Made by a program: the position numbers and the translations under genes | The notes under the pieces: model-generated | Seen by the model: only the letters and a program-made list of their open reading frames with translations | Databases searched by the model: none | Told to the model about the DNA's origin: nothing | Assembly (NCBI GenBank): GCA_964473455.1 | Contig: CAYYQX010000001.1 | Coordinates: 1 to 64,000 of the forward strand | DNA length: 64,000 nt | DNA from: JALELF01 sp964473455 | Lineage (GTDB): Bacteria > Bacillota_I > Bacilli_A > RF39 > UBA660 | Reading direction: 5' to 3' | Shown: positions 17,388 to 27,448 of the stretch, in pieces | Layout of the letters: each line of letters begins with the position of its first letter | How positions within the stretch are numbered: position 1 is the stretch's first letter

Positions 17388-18345
17388 TTTTTTCCTCTAT
17401 ATATTCCTTAAATAAACCGTAAATATAGTTTTCAAGATCAAAAGACTGTAAATCTTCCATGGCTTCGCCAACACCGATAAATTTTACCGGTACGTTTGTC
17501 TCTTCTTTAATAGCTAAAACAATTCCACCTTTGGCTGTTCCATCTAGCTTAGTAAGCACTAACCCTGTTACATTAGTAATTTCTTTAAAACTTTTCACTT
17601 GACTGATACCATTTTGACCTGTTGTTGCATCTATTATCAGTAATGTCTCGTGAGGAGCAGCTGGTATAAAGTTTTTAATAACTTTGTTTATTTTTTCTAA
17701 TTCTTTCATTAAGTCTACTTTGTTTTGTAGTCTACCAGCTGTATCTATTAAAACAACATCATAATTTTCTTGCTTAGCAAAGTTTATGCCGTCATAGACA
17801 ACACTTGCTGGATCTTTAGCTTTTGAATTAAAAAAATCAACTTTTACTTTATTAGCCCAAGCTTCAAGTTGCTCACTTGCTCCAGCTCTAAAGGTATCTG
17901 CCGGAATAAGTAATACTTTCTTATTATCTTGTCTAAACTTGTTAGCTAACTTCCCAATGGTTGTTGTTTTTCCAACGCCATTTACACCAACTACTAAAAT
18001 AATAGTAGGTTCTTCTTTGACAAAATTAATTTTGCTTGTAACAATATCCCCATTAACATAAATAATAAATAATTCGTCTATTATTATTTCAAGCAAATCT
18101 TTACTGTCAATTATGTTTTCCTTTTTAACTCTTTTTTTTAGTCTTTCTACAAACAAGACTACTGTTTTTACGCCAATGTCTGCCGCAATAAGTATTTCTT
18201 CTAATTCTTCAAAGTATTCTTCGGTAACATGTCGATGTTTAAGAGCTAAAGTATTTAGTTTTAATTGAATTTCATTTCTTGTTTTTTCTAGCCCCTTATC
18301 ATAATCTTTAGTAAATTTTTTTCTTAATCTTTCAAATATTTTCAT
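17380..18345 (-). CDS. ftsY: Signal recognition particle receptor FtsY
   Basis: A 321-residue SRP GTPase that docks ribosome-Ffh complexes at the membrane. It has an N-domain (about 1-100) and G-domain with GVNGVGKTTTIGKLA, DTFRAGA, LIDTAGR and TKLDGTAKGG, and ends with the usual GVGEAMEDLQSFD. The acidic A-domain seen in many species is almost absent. The gene overlaps gltX upstream by 14 bases and ylxM downstream by eight. Confidence 0.95.
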   Translation of the reverse strand: MKIFERLRKKFTKDYDKGLEKTRNEIQLKLNTLALKHRHVTEEYFEELEEILIAADIGVKTVVLFVERLKKRVKKENIIDSKDLLEIIIDELFIIYVNGDIVTSKINFVKEEPTIILVVGVNGVGKTTTIGKLANKFRQDNKKVLLIPADTFRAGASEQLEAWANKVKVDFFNSKAKDPASVVYDGINFAKQENYDVVLIDTAGRLQNKVDLMKELEKINKVIKNFIPAAPHETLLIIDATTGQNGISQVKSFKEITNVTGLVLTKLDGTAKGGIVLAIKEETNVPVKFIGVGEAMEDLQSFDLENYIYGLFKEYIEEKNG

Positions 18346-19984
18346 ATTTTTCCTTAAAATATTTTATTCTAAAGTTTATTTTTTCTAAGCCTAGAACTTG
18401 TAATATTTGATAAAGATCTGGTGTTTGAGCTTTAGATGTTATGACAACTCTTATAACTGTAGCCACGTCAGCAACATTTCCTTTATACTTTTCTGGATTG
18501 TTTTTATATTCTTTCATATTAGACGCATAGCCTAAAACATCACACATTTCCTTTAACTTAGTAAACCACTCCTCTTGACTATTGGTTGCATCATAATATT
18601 TTTCAAAATATGTATCAATTATTTTATTTATTTCTTCTTTGTTTTGAACATTTATAAATTCATAATTGTTTACCTGATACAACCTATCATACATATACCA
18701 AATAATTTCTTTTATTCCTTTATAACAAGTTATATCTTTTCTTGGTTTAATACCTTCTCTTTCAATATTTAAAATGTTTTTTGTATAAGAAGTCTCTTCT
18801 TTTACTATATTGCAAAAAGGTTGATCATATTTTTCTAAATATTCTAATAACCCATCATAAATTTCTTCTTTAGTAAGTGAGCTAAAGTATATTTTAGATA
18901 TACTGGTTAGCTTATCTATGTCAAAAAGAGTTCCTCCAGTTGGCATCTTGGAAAATTCAAAAACATAATCATTAATTGTTTTATTAGGATTAGAATTATA
19001 CCATTCTTCGAAAGTAAAATTACTAATTGTTGCCAAATAAAGCCAAATAACTTCTTTGGGAATTCCAAGTTCATTATAATAACTAATAGCAGCTTCTTTA
19101 TCTTTTCTTTTTGATAATTTTCTAACTGTATTTCCTTCTTTAATAGTAATAGGTGCGATATGCGCATATCTTGGCATAGGAAATTCTAACATATTAAATA
19201 ATTGTTCGTGAATAGGATAAGAGGAAATCCACTCATCGCCTCTAATAACATGGGTGGTACCCATTAAATAATCATCTACAGCATGCGCAAAATGGTATGT
19301 TGGAAGATCGTCATTCTTTAATAAAACAACGTCTAAATCGTTTTCTGGCATCTCAATTTTGCCTTTTATTTCATCATTTAAAATTATTTTGTTTTGAAAA
19401 TTTCCAATGGACTTTAATCTAATAATGTACTTCTCGCCATTTGTGATTCTATTTATTACTTCTTCTCTTGATAAGTCTCTATACTTGGCCCAAGTCCCAT
19501 AAATGCCTATTCTGTTTTTGTTTTTTTCTTGTATTTCTCTTGTTGTTTCTATTTCTTCTTCAGTCATGAAACAAGGGTAAGCTTTTTCTTCTTCGATTAA
19601 TTTTTTAACAAAAGCTCTATAAATATCTTTTCTTTCACTTTGAATATATGGGCCATATTCTCCACCCATTCCTGGTCCTTCATCAAACATTACACCTAAG
19701 CTCTTAAAGTCACTTATTATGCCTTCAACACCGTTTATAACGTTTCTTTTGCCGTCTGTGTCTTCGATTCGAAGATATACTACTCCTTTTGTTTGTCTAG
19801 CAAATCTTATAGCCGCAAAAGAAGTATAAAGTGATCCCATATGAACAAAGCCAGTTGGACTTGGCGCAAATCTTGTTACCATTTCTCCGTTTAATAGTTT
19901 TCTTGGTGGATATTTTTTAAAGTAATAATTATAATCATGTAAAACGTTTTTTACTAAAAAATCACTATATTCTTTATTTGTCAT
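18332..19984 (-). CDS. gltX: Glutamate--tRNA ligase
   Basis: A class I synthetase of 550 residues, longer than the usual 480-490. The HIGH-type motif is APSPTGFVHMG and the KMSKS-type motif is RKLSKRKD. There is an extension of about 30 residues before the Rossmann core and a C-terminal anticodon-binding region. GatCAB is encoded at 24609-27731 and no glutaminyl-tRNA synthetase is seen, so it is probably non-discriminating and also charges tRNA-Gln with glutamate. The gene has only a 9-base gap to the upstream NlpC/P60 gene; no T-box leader is present. Confidence 0.92.
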   Translation of the reverse strand: MTNKEYSDFLVKNVLHDYNYYFKKYPPRKLLNGEMVTRFAPSPTGFVHMGSLYTSFAAIRFARQTKGVVYLRIEDTDGKRNVINGVEGIISDFKSLGVMFDEGPGMGGEYGPYIQSERKDIYRAFVKKLIEEEKAYPCFMTEEEIETTREIQEKNKNRIGIYGTWAKYRDLSREEVINRITNGEKYIIRLKSIGNFQNKIILNDEIKGKIEMPENDLDVVLLKNDDLPTYHFAHAVDDYLMGTTHVIRGDEWISSYPIHEQLFNMLEFPMPRYAHIAPITIKEGNTVRKLSKRKDKEAAISYYNELGIPKEVIWLYLATISNFTFEEWYNSNPNKTINDYVFEFSKMPTGGTLFDIDKLTSISKIYFSSLTKEEIYDGLLEYLEKYDQPFCNIVKEETSYTKNILNIEREGIKPRKDITCYKGIKEIIWYMYDRLYQVNNYEFINVQNKEEINKIIDTYFEKYYDATNSQEEWFTKLKEMCDVLGYASNMKEYKNNPEKYKGNVADVATVIRVVITSKAQTPDLYQILQVLGLEKINFRIKYFKEKYENI

Positions 19985-19993
19985 AACTTCTCC

Positions 19994-22051
19994 TTAATCC
20001 CCATAAATTTTTGTCATTGGTAAGACATAGTTATAAGAGGTTTTAGCGCTTTTGATGTATGTTGTAAAAACAATTCCTCCCGCACTAACTCCAGCAGCAT
20101 GAACTACTGTAAATGTTCCTTTTTGTTTATCTACACTATATACTATAGAAACGTGGCCGTATTGTGAGTTATTTAACTCTTTATTTTTAATTAATACGTC
20201 TCCTGGAACAGCTACTGAAACAATCTCGCTTGCTGTTAAGCCTGTTGCGCTAAAAATTCTTGTTGCCCCATTACTTTCACCAAAGCTAACATACGTATTA
20301 AATACTTGATAAAATGCCCATCTAGCAAATCCTGCGCAATCTAGTCCTACAAGAGTATATTTTGGATCACTTGTTGGACTATTCCAATATTTATTCCAAC
20401 CTACTCGTTCATGAACTCCACCCATTTGATAAGCCACTTTTGAATAAGGGTTATATACTAAAAAGTAAGCGGCCGCTAAAACTTTCGCTCTGTTTTTACT
20501 AATTCCACTTGCTGTTTCTCCAGCATATTCAATGTATGATTTAAGATGTTCATCAATTTGTTTCAATTTTTCTTCAGAAAATTCAGCAATTAAAGCATAT
20601 TCTTTGGCTGTAGTTTCTGGTGAGACATCTTCATAAGTTCCATAAACTTTTACGGTTGCTGTTTTACCATATGAATTGACAACAGCTATAGTAGTTGAAC
20701 CAGCGCTATTAATAGTTACTACGCCATTAGCATCAACTGTAGCCACTGAGTTATTACTACTATACCAAGTCATAGATTGGTTTAGTGTTGTTGGAAGAGT
20801 GGTTGCACTTATTTTTTTTGATTGACCTACCTTTAATTGGATTAGTGATGTACTCAAAACTAAAGTTGCATCAGTTGGATTAGATGAGGAATTAGTTACA
20901 TTTATCCCAATGGATACCGTTTTATTATTGGCAGATTTAACTAATACAGTTGCATTTCCTGCCTTTATTCCTCTGATAGTGCCATTATTGCTTACTTCTA
21001 AGACACTAGTATCACTACTAGTATAAGTAAAATTTGTATTGGTCGCATTACTTGGAGTATAGTCAACAATTAAAGTTGCTTGTTCGCCAACTTGAACTTC
21101 TGTTATATTAGACGCTATTGAAAGAGAAACGATGTCAATAATACTACTTTTTTCAGTGACATTTACTAACATTTTTTTAGTTATTCCATCTACTGTAACA
21201 CTAATGTTAGTAAAGCCTTTTTTTATAGCTGTAATTACTCCGTTTGTATCAACTGTAGCAATTAAAGAGTTACTACTAGAATAACTTGCTTTACCATATG
21301 TGGCATTACTTGGAATGTACCTAATACTTGCTTGATATGTTTCACCAATACCTAAATAAAGACTATTTATACCAAGTTCTATATCAGATAAGTCTACTTC
21401 TTTGGCATAAACATTTACGACAACACTTGCTTTAATAATTTCCTTATTATAAATCGTTATCATTGCTTTACCAGAAGATCTGGCAATTATTTTTCCATCA
21501 TCATCTACTGTAGCGATTCTTTCATCGTCTGTTTCCCACATTAAAGTTTTATCAGTAGCGTTAGTTGGACTAATAGTATAACTACAATTATAGGTTTCTC
21601 CAACAAACATGCCTATTTGATTTGGGCTAACAGTAACTGTCTTAACATCAATAACCGGTTTAAATGAAACAACTTCTTCTTTGTCTTCGTCAACAATAAC
21701 TTCAACTGTTGCAGTCTTTCCTGTTTGCGTAATTAAAGTTATGATTGTTGTTCCTTCTTTTACAGCTGTTATTAATCCTTCTTTGCTAACTGTTGCAACG
21801 GACTCATCATCAGTTAAGTAGTTTATGTCTTCTTCAATATAGCTTTTAGGTAATATAACATATTCCAGTTGATATGTCTCATTAGTCTTTAACGAAATAA
21901 CATTGTCTGTAAATTCAATACTTGTTATTTCTTTTGGTTCAGAAAAGGCGTTTTTAATATCGTCACTAAAAAAAATAATAGTAAATAAACTTGCGGCTAT
22001 AATAAATATAATAATTATAATTAAATTCTTGTTTTGTAAGAGTTTTTTCAT
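19994..22051 (-). CDS. Secreted NlpC/P60 cell-wall hydrolase with five Ig-like (BIG2) domains
   Basis: A 685-residue protein with a basic N-terminus and one membrane segment (about 9-30), then five bacterial Ig-like domains of about 80 residues each. These carry repeated signatures such as SVATVSKEGLITAVKEGTT, RIATVDDDGKI and SVATVDANGVV. The C-terminal domain (about 530-680) is NlpC/P60-like, with catalytic Cys in GLDCAGFARW and histidines in GHVSIVY and HAAG. It should cleave peptide bonds in peptidoglycan while anchored in or near the membrane. It is followed by gltX nine bases on. The Ig-like stalk may place the enzyme in the wall or bind partners. Confidence 0.87.
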   Translation of the reverse strand: MKKLLQNKNLIIIIIFIIAASLFTIIFFSDDIKNAFSEPKEITSIEFTDNVISLKTNETYQLEYVILPKSYIEEDINYLTDDESVATVSKEGLITAVKEGTTIITLITQTGKTATVEVIVDEDKEEVVSFKPVIDVKTVTVSPNQIGMFVGETYNCSYTISPTNATDKTLMWETDDERIATVDDDGKIIARSSGKAMITIYNKEIIKASVVVNVYAKEVDLSDIELGINSLYLGIGETYQASIRYIPSNATYGKASYSSSNSLIATVDTNGVITAIKKGFTNISVTVDGITKKMLVNVTEKSSIIDIVSLSIASNITEVQVGEQATLIVDYTPSNATNTNFTYTSSDTSVLEVSNNGTIRGIKAGNATVLVKSANNKTVSIGINVTNSSSNPTDATLVLSTSLIQLKVGQSKKISATTLPTTLNQSMTWYSSNNSVATVDANGVVTINSAGSTTIAVVNSYGKTATVKVYGTYEDVSPETTAKEYALIAEFSEEKLKQIDEHLKSYIEYAGETASGISKNRAKVLAAAYFLVYNPYSKVAYQMGGVHERVGWNKYWNSPTSDPKYTLVGLDCAGFARWAFYQVFNTYVSFGESNGATRIFSATGLTASEIVSVAVPGDVLIKNKELNNSQYGHVSIVYSVDKQKGTFTVVHAAGVSAGGIVFTTYIKSAKTSYNYVLPMTKIYGD

Positions 22052-22086
22052 TTTATTTCACCACTTTTAGTATAACATCTATATAT

Positions 22087-22112
22087 TAAAAAATCTAGTT
22101 ATTCGCTAGATT
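22087..22112 (-). terminator. Terminator after the GGDEF-like gene
   Basis: On the minus strand AATCTAG (plus 22106-22112) pairs with CTAGATT (plus 22092-22098), followed by TTTT. The TAA stop (22099-22101) lies in the loop. Confidence 0.7.
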
Positions 22113-24114
22113 CTTCTTTATTATTTTTCATATTTGTTGTTGCTTCATTGACAGCGTCATCTATTGTTTTTATCTCATCCAATATCATACTATACCCCGC
22201 TGCCGCACCAAATCCATGACTTAAATTTTTTAACTCGCGTAATAGTTTTTTAACATACGCTAGAACTTGTTTTTCTTCATAACCAATTAAATATATTAGA
22301 AATTCATTGCCATTTGATCTTATAATTTCTGTGTTTTCTATTTGATTATTGATTAAAATGCTTGATGCTTCTCTAATAACGTTATCGCCTTCTTGATAAC
22401 CAAAATTGTCATTAATAAAGGCAACATTATTTAAATCGACAATGATTATCGCTTGGGGATATATCATACTGTTATCCCACTTTTCTACAAAGTCGTTGTA
22501 GTAAGTTCTGTTTTTTAAGCAAGTTAAGGAATCTATATATCTTAATTTATCATTTTTGGACATTACTATTTTTATTTTCTTTTGTTTTTTCAATGTCTTT
22601 TTAAGAACTATTATTACTATTAATAATCCTACAAATGTAACAAATAATATTATTCCTAGTTTCAACCCATCAGTTTCTTTTAAATTATATACTTGGCTAT
22701 ATCCTTCATTTAATACTGTTTTTTGATTTATAAATCCAAGATAGAAATTAAGATAATCAGTAAATACTTTATTATTGGATATATCTCTTACAATATAAGT
22801 ATAACCTGTATCTAATGAGAACGTAAAATCTATTTTGTATTGTTCAAACTTTTGCAGATTATAATAGTAAGTATAAGCATCTATCACAATCAAAGCATCT
22901 TCTTTGGTTTTTTCCAGAAGCTCACTTAATGTTTTATAAGTAACAGTGTTGATGCTATGGCCTGTTAGAAATTCGCTTATTTTTGTGTCAGCAATTGTGT
23001 TGACGTCTTCTTTTATTGAACTTAATGAATTGATTGTTACATCATTTTTAATGTTACTTAATATAACAACTTTCTCATCATATATTGATAAAGTGTTTTT
23101 TACATCAATGTTATACTGATATTCTTTATAATTGTTAAAAGCAAAATCAATTTCATTTTTATTAAAAGCTTCAACTAAAAGTTCAAAACTGTTATACTTC
23201 TTTATTTCAAGATCTATTTTAGATAAGGAAGAAAAGTTTTTTACTATTAAACTGTTTAGGCCAAGTAGCTTACCATCCGCTAATACATCATATGGACTGT
23301 TGTTGACAAATCCATATATATATTTTTTACCTTCAAATATTGCTCTGGCGTTTTCATCGATATCTTTTAATTCAAAATAGCTAGAATTTAAATACTCTTG
23401 ATATAAACTTTCTTTGTTTTCTTTTACCCATTTGTTTAAATATTTGGTTACGATGGAATTTAATTTCTCAATTTGTCCCAAGTGAAAAACATAGTAACTT
23501 TTTAATTCTGTTATATTATAAACTATATTCAAGTTATTACTTAAAATCTCTTTTAAATACTTTATTTTTGGAATAGCTATTCCATCAATGTTATCTATAG
23601 CACTCAACATTACATCAATACTAGAATATGATTTTAATTTTGCCCCTTTTATGTAATTTTCAACATAACTTAAATCAGTTTCTAAAACACCTATTGTTAG
23701 GCCTTCTACCGCATCTAAAGAATTATATTTACCTGCTTTTGATGATACAATTACATATTCATCTTCTCCAACAATTAAATCGCTTGCTTCTAATTCTTTT
23801 TTTATTTGAAAAGAATATTCATTAATTGGGGTCTCACTCGAATAAAGAATCGGATCAAAATCTAATCCAGTATCCTCTTCAATATCACTTAAAAAGTCAA
23901 AAGCAATGCCTTCTCCTTTATAGCTATATATGGGAATTGAACTTAAAATATCAACATTATATACCATGTTTTTATTACTTTCAATCCACTTTTTATCCAC
24001 AATATTGAGTGTTGTTTTACTATCTTCTCTTGTTACAATATAATATACCAATAAAGATACTAAGACTAAGCAAATAACACTTATCAAAGCAATAATTGCT
24101 TTTTTCTTTTTCAT
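22099..24114 (-). CDS. Membrane sensor: two solute-binding-like domains plus degenerate GGDEF domain
   Basis: About 671 residues: a helix at about 4-25, two tandem type-2 periplasmic-binding-like domains outside the cell (about 35-255 and 260-475), a second helix (about 482-505), and a cytoplasmic GGDEF-type domain (about 520-660). The metal-binding VDLNN...INDNFG strand is kept. The active-site signature GGDEF reads NGNEF (about 601-605): the first Gly and the Asp are both replaced by Asn. A cyclase with this loop is unlikely to be active, so it may bind nucleotide or signal by contact. An upstream GTG would add three residues, but AAGGTGG fits the ATG at 24114. Confidence 0.75.
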   Translation of the reverse strand: MKKKKAIIALISVICLVLVSLLVYYIVTREDSKTTLNIVDKKWIESNKNMVYNVDILSSIPIYSYKGEGIAFDFLSDIEEDTGLDFDPILYSSETPINEYSFQIKKELEASDLIVGEDEYVIVSSKAGKYNSLDAVEGLTIGVLETDLSYVENYIKGAKLKSYSSIDVMLSAIDNIDGIAIPKIKYLKEILSNNLNIVYNITELKSYYVFHLGQIEKLNSIVTKYLNKWVKENKESLYQEYLNSSYFELKDIDENARAIFEGKKYIYGFVNNSPYDVLADGKLLGLNSLIVKNFSSLSKIDLEIKKYNSFELLVEAFNKNEIDFAFNNYKEYQYNIDVKNTLSIYDEKVVILSNIKNDVTINSLSSIKEDVNTIADTKISEFLTGHSINTVTYKTLSELLEKTKEDALIVIDAYTYYYNLQKFEQYKIDFTFSLDTGYTYIVRDISNNKVFTDYLNFYLGFINQKTVLNEGYSQVYNLKETDGLKLGIILFVTFVGLLIVIIVLKKTLKKQKKIKIVMSKNDKLRYIDSLTCLKNRTYYNDFVEKWDNSMIYPQAIIIVDLNNVAFINDNFGYQEGDNVIREASSILINNQIENTEIIRSNGNEFLIYLIGYEEKQVLAYVKKLLRELKNLSHGFGAAAGYSMILDEIKTIDDAVNEATTNMKNNKEESSE

Positions 24115-24124
24115 TTTTACCACC

Positions 24125-24580
24125 TTAATTATTTGTCCATGTAAAATTCAAAGATGTATTTTTTTTATACCCAATTATTGGATATACTTCGCTTTCACTG
24201 TTAGAGCATTTTATAAAGATTTGAATGTCATAAAAACTCTTTTCTTCTTCACTTAAATTAGCTAAGACTTTATCAGATAGAGCTTTTGCTAGAAGAACAT
24301 TAGCGTCTTCTACAACAGTAAAAATATAATTCATTAGCTTTCCTTCTAAATTATAATTTGCGTCTACAACAAAAGCATTCGCTGAAACATCAGTTTTTAT
24401 TTTTTGAATAGTTTCTTCACTTACAGTAACACTTTCAATGCCGTCAAGTCTATTACCATATAAACTGTTCCCACTTTCTGGAACTAATAGTTTATATATT
24501 CCGATTCCTGCTACTATTAATAAACATAAAAATACAAAAATACAAATTGATAATAATTTGTTTCTTTTTATGAACTTCAT
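24125..24580 (-). CDS. Small single-pass membrane protein, unknown
   Basis: A 151-residue protein: MKFIKRNK, one helix (about 9-30), then an extracytoplasmic domain of about 120 residues with one cysteine. A longer frame starting at 24625 overlaps gatB, but AGAGGTGG is placed exactly for the ATG at 24578-24580, so I use that start. Its stop codon is 11 bases from the next gene's start, so it is probably cotranslated with the GGDEF-like sensor. I do not recognise a family. Confidence 0.65.
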   Translation of the reverse strand: MKFIKRNKLLSICIFVFLCLLIVAGIGIYKLLVPESGNSLYGNRLDGIESVTVSEETIQKIKTDVSANAFVVDANYNLEGKLMNYIFTVVEDANVLLAKALSDKVLANLSEEEKSFYDIQIFIKCSNSESEVYPIIGYKKNTSLNFTWTNN

Positions 24581-24608
24581 TTTCCACCTCTTAAAAATTA
24601 TACTATTA

Positions 24609-26024
24609 TTAATCCTTCTTATCAAGTTTTGCTTTTAAAATTTGTGTCGCAACTTTAGGATCGGCGTTGCCTTTTGTCTGTTTCATAATTTGGCCCATTA
24701 AATACTTAAAGGCATTTTCATAACCGCTTCTATAATCTAGAACTGATGTTGCATTGTCTTTAATTACAATATCAATGACTTCTTCTAGTTTGTTTGTATC
24801 TTCAATTAACTCTATTTTAAGTTCTTTTACTACCTCATCTAATTTATCATCTTTTTCGAGTAATGCTGGGATTATCTCTTTACAGTGTTTTGACGTTAAC
24901 TTGCCACTATCAAAAAGATTTATTAGTTCAATAAAGCTTTCTTTCTGCAATTTTGTTTCGCTCAACTTTTTACTTTTTTTATTCAAAAAGCTCAAAACTT
25001 CTCCTGTTAAAATATTTGCCGCAATAACAGGATTTACTTTTTCAATTATTTGTTCAAAAAAATCGCATATTTCTTTATTGGCAAGAATAGTTTTAACATT
25101 ATTAGTGTTAATGTTTAAATTTCTATATTTTTCTTTTAAGACATCTGGCATTTTTGGCATGCTTTGTTTAACAAAGTTTATATCTTCTTCACTAATAATA
25201 ATGGTTGCAATGTCTGGTTCAGGAAAATATCTATAATCGTTTCCTGTTTCTTTTGTTCTCATTAATATCGTTGTTTTGGTCTTATCATCAAATCTTCTTG
25301 TTTCTTCTGTTATAACAATTCCATTCTCTATTAGTTTAGTTTGTCTTACAATTTCATAATCTATACTTAATCCAACATTCGTTATTGAACCAATATTTTT
25401 TATTTCGGTTTTTGTACCTAATTTTTCTGTTGAACTGAGTGAAACATTAGCGTCACATCTCATGCTTCCTTCTTCTATTTTAACGTCACTAATGCCTAAA
25501 TATAACAATTGTTCTCTTAGGGCTTCTACATATAAAACAGCTTCCTTAGAACTCTTAATAACTGGCTTGGTAACTATTTCTATTAATGGGATCCCAGCCC
25601 TGTTATAGTTTAACATCGTTTGATTATTGATATGAATGCTTTTACATGTGTCTTCTTCAATATGAACTCTATCTATTTCTATTTTTTTTACTTCATTATC
25701 AAGGTTTATTAAAATATACCCATCGTATCCAATTGGTGTTTCTTTTTGCGTTATTTGATATCCTTTTGGTAAATCTGGATAAAAGTAATTCTTTCGATCA
25801 AAATGCATTGTTTTATTGATTTTACAATTTAAAGCTATAGCGGTTTTTAAAGCCATTTCAACTACTTCTTTATTTATTTTAGGAAGTGTGCCAGGATACG
25901 CCATATCTATTTCATCAATATTAACATTTGGTGCATCATTAAAATCATTTTTACTAGTTGAAAAAACTTTTGATTTTGTATTTAATTCAACGTGAACTTC
26001 TATTCCAATAGTTGGCTTTAGCAA
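24609..26024 (-). CDS. gatB: Aspartyl/glutamyl-tRNA(Asn/Gln) amidotransferase subunit B
   Basis: A 471-residue protein of normal length beginning MLKPTIGIEVHVELNTKSK. It has the catalytic cradle (FDRKNYFYPDLPKGYQITQ), the GIPLIEIVTKP motif and a C-terminal YqeY-like tail domain. GatB binds the misacylated tRNA, activates the carboxylate with ATP and receives ammonia from GatA. Its start overlaps gatA by seven bases. Confidence 0.96.
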   Translation of the reverse strand: MLKPTIGIEVHVELNTKSKVFSTSKNDFNDAPNVNIDEIDMAYPGTLPKINKEVVEMALKTAIALNCKINKTMHFDRKNYFYPDLPKGYQITQKETPIGYDGYILINLDNEVKKIEIDRVHIEEDTCKSIHINNQTMLNYNRAGIPLIEIVTKPVIKSSKEAVLYVEALREQLLYLGISDVKIEEGSMRCDANVSLSSTEKLGTKTEIKNIGSITNVGLSIDYEIVRQTKLIENGIVITEETRRFDDKTKTTILMRTKETGNDYRYFPEPDIATIIISEEDINFVKQSMPKMPDVLKEKYRNLNINTNNVKTILANKEICDFFEQIIEKVNPVIAANILTGEVLSFLNKKSKKLSETKLQKESFIELINLFDSGKLTSKHCKEIIPALLEKDDKLDEVVKELKIELIEDTNKLEEVIDIVIKDNATSVLDYRSGYENAFKYLMGQIMKQTKGNADPKVATQILKAKLDKKD

Positions 26025-27448
26025 ACTTCATCACCTCTTATTTTTTCAATATAACTAGCAAAACGGTATATTTTACTTTCTTCAAAATATGATCCTATTA
26101 TTTGCATTCCAATTGGTAAACCTTTTTCGTTTTTGCCTATTGGAAGGGACATGGCAGGAAGACCAGCTAAGTTAACTGGAATAGTCAACAAATCATCATA
26201 AAAACTTTTTAACGCATCATCCATTTTTGTACCTAACTTGTACGCTACATCTGTATTTGTTGGTCCTATAACTAAATCATATTTTTCAAAAACTTTATTA
26301 AATTGTTTAGTTAATTCTTTTCTCAATTTTAAAGCTTTTGTATAGTATTTATCGGCGTTTTCACCTGAAAGAACATATGATCCTATCATTATTCTTCTTT
26401 TTACTTCTCTACCAAAGCCTTCGCTTCGACTTCTTTTAATAAAATCATTAATGTTGTCAGACCCTTTTACACTATATCCATATTTTATACCATCAAATCT
26501 AGCTAAATTACTACTAGCTTCTCCAAGAGCAATTACTTGATACAATGGAATGGCATATTCTAAATACGGGATATCAATATAGTCTACCACAACATTATTA
26601 TTTTTTAATTTTTCTAATATTTTCTCTATTTTTTCTCTTATTGTTTTATTAATAAATTCACTCATATAATATGTTGGAACAGCTATTTTAAGATTTGAAA
26701 CATCTTTCCCAATTTCTGAGGTATAGTCTTTTATTTCAACATCAGAACTGGTTTGGTCGTTTACATCCATTCCACTAATAACGTTTAATAAAAGAGCATT
26801 TTCATAGACGTTTTTAGAAATTGGACCAATTTGGTCTAAACTAGATGAGAAAGCAACAAGCCCATATCTTGAAACTCTACCATAAGTTGGTTTTAAACCT
26901 ACTGTACCACAAAAACTAGATGGTTGCCTTATACTTCCACCTGTATCTGAGCCTAAAGCTAAAACAGAAAAATTTTCTTTTACGGCAACTACGCTGCCAG
27001 AAGAAGAACCCCCTGGTACAAGAGAATTGTCTATTGGATTTAATGTTGGACCAAAATAACTGGTTTCCCCAGTTGAACCCATAGCAAATTCATCCATGTT
27101 AGTTTTACCAATTATAATCATATGTTTTTCTTTGATTTTTTTTATTACTGTTGCATCAAACAAAGGAATATAGTTATCTAACATATGTGAAGCACATGTT
27201 GTTCTTATTCCTTTTGTTGAGATGTTGTCTTTTATAGCGATTGGAAGGCCAAATAGTATGTTATCTACTTCTAGTTTTTCTAGTTCTTTGGCTTCTTCTA
27301 TGGCGTGTTCATTTATTGTTATAAAGGCATTTAAATTACTGCTTTTTATTTTTTCTAATGCTTCATTTACTAAGTCAACTGGTTTTATTTTTTTTTCTTT
27401 TAAAAGTTTGTTAATTTCTTTTATTTCTAAACTTAAATAACTATTCAT
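26018..27448 (-). CDS. gatA: Aspartyl/glutamyl-tRNA amidotransferase subunit A
   Basis: A 476-residue amidase. The Ser-cisSer-Lys triad is visible as AIKDN (Lys), GGSSSGSVVAV (cis-Ser) and GSDTGGSIRQP (nucleophile Ser). It hydrolyses glutamine to supply ammonia to GatB. The gatC-gatA-gatB order is complete, with overlaps of eight and seven bases. Confidence 0.97.
   Translation of the reverse strand: MNSYLSLEIKEINKLLKEKKIKPVDLVNEALEKIKSSNLNAFITINEHAIEEAKELEKLEVDNILFGLPIAIKDNISTKGIRTTCASHMLDNYIPLFDATVIKKIKEKHMIIIGKTNMDEFAMGSTGETSYFGPTLNPIDNSLVPGGSSSGSVVAVKENFSVLALGSDTGGSIRQPSSFCGTVGLKPTYGRVSRYGLVAFSSSLDQIGPISKNVYENALLLNVISGMDVNDQTSSDVEIKDYTSEIGKDVSNLKIAVPTYYMSEFINKTIREKIEKILEKLKNNNVVVDYIDIPYLEYAIPLYQVIALGEASSNLARFDGIKYGYSVKGSDNINDFIKRSRSEGFGREVKRRIMIGSYVLSGENADKYYTKALKLRKELTKQFNKVFEKYDLVIGPTNTDVAYKLGTKMDDALKSFYDDLLTIPVNLAGLPAMSLPIGKNEKGLPIGMQIIGSYFEESKIYRFASYIEKIRGDEVC

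Noticed and set aside
19980..19994. T-box leader before gltX (and likewise before proS at 51639)
   Set aside because: The upstream genes end nine or ten bases away, leaving no room for a leader.
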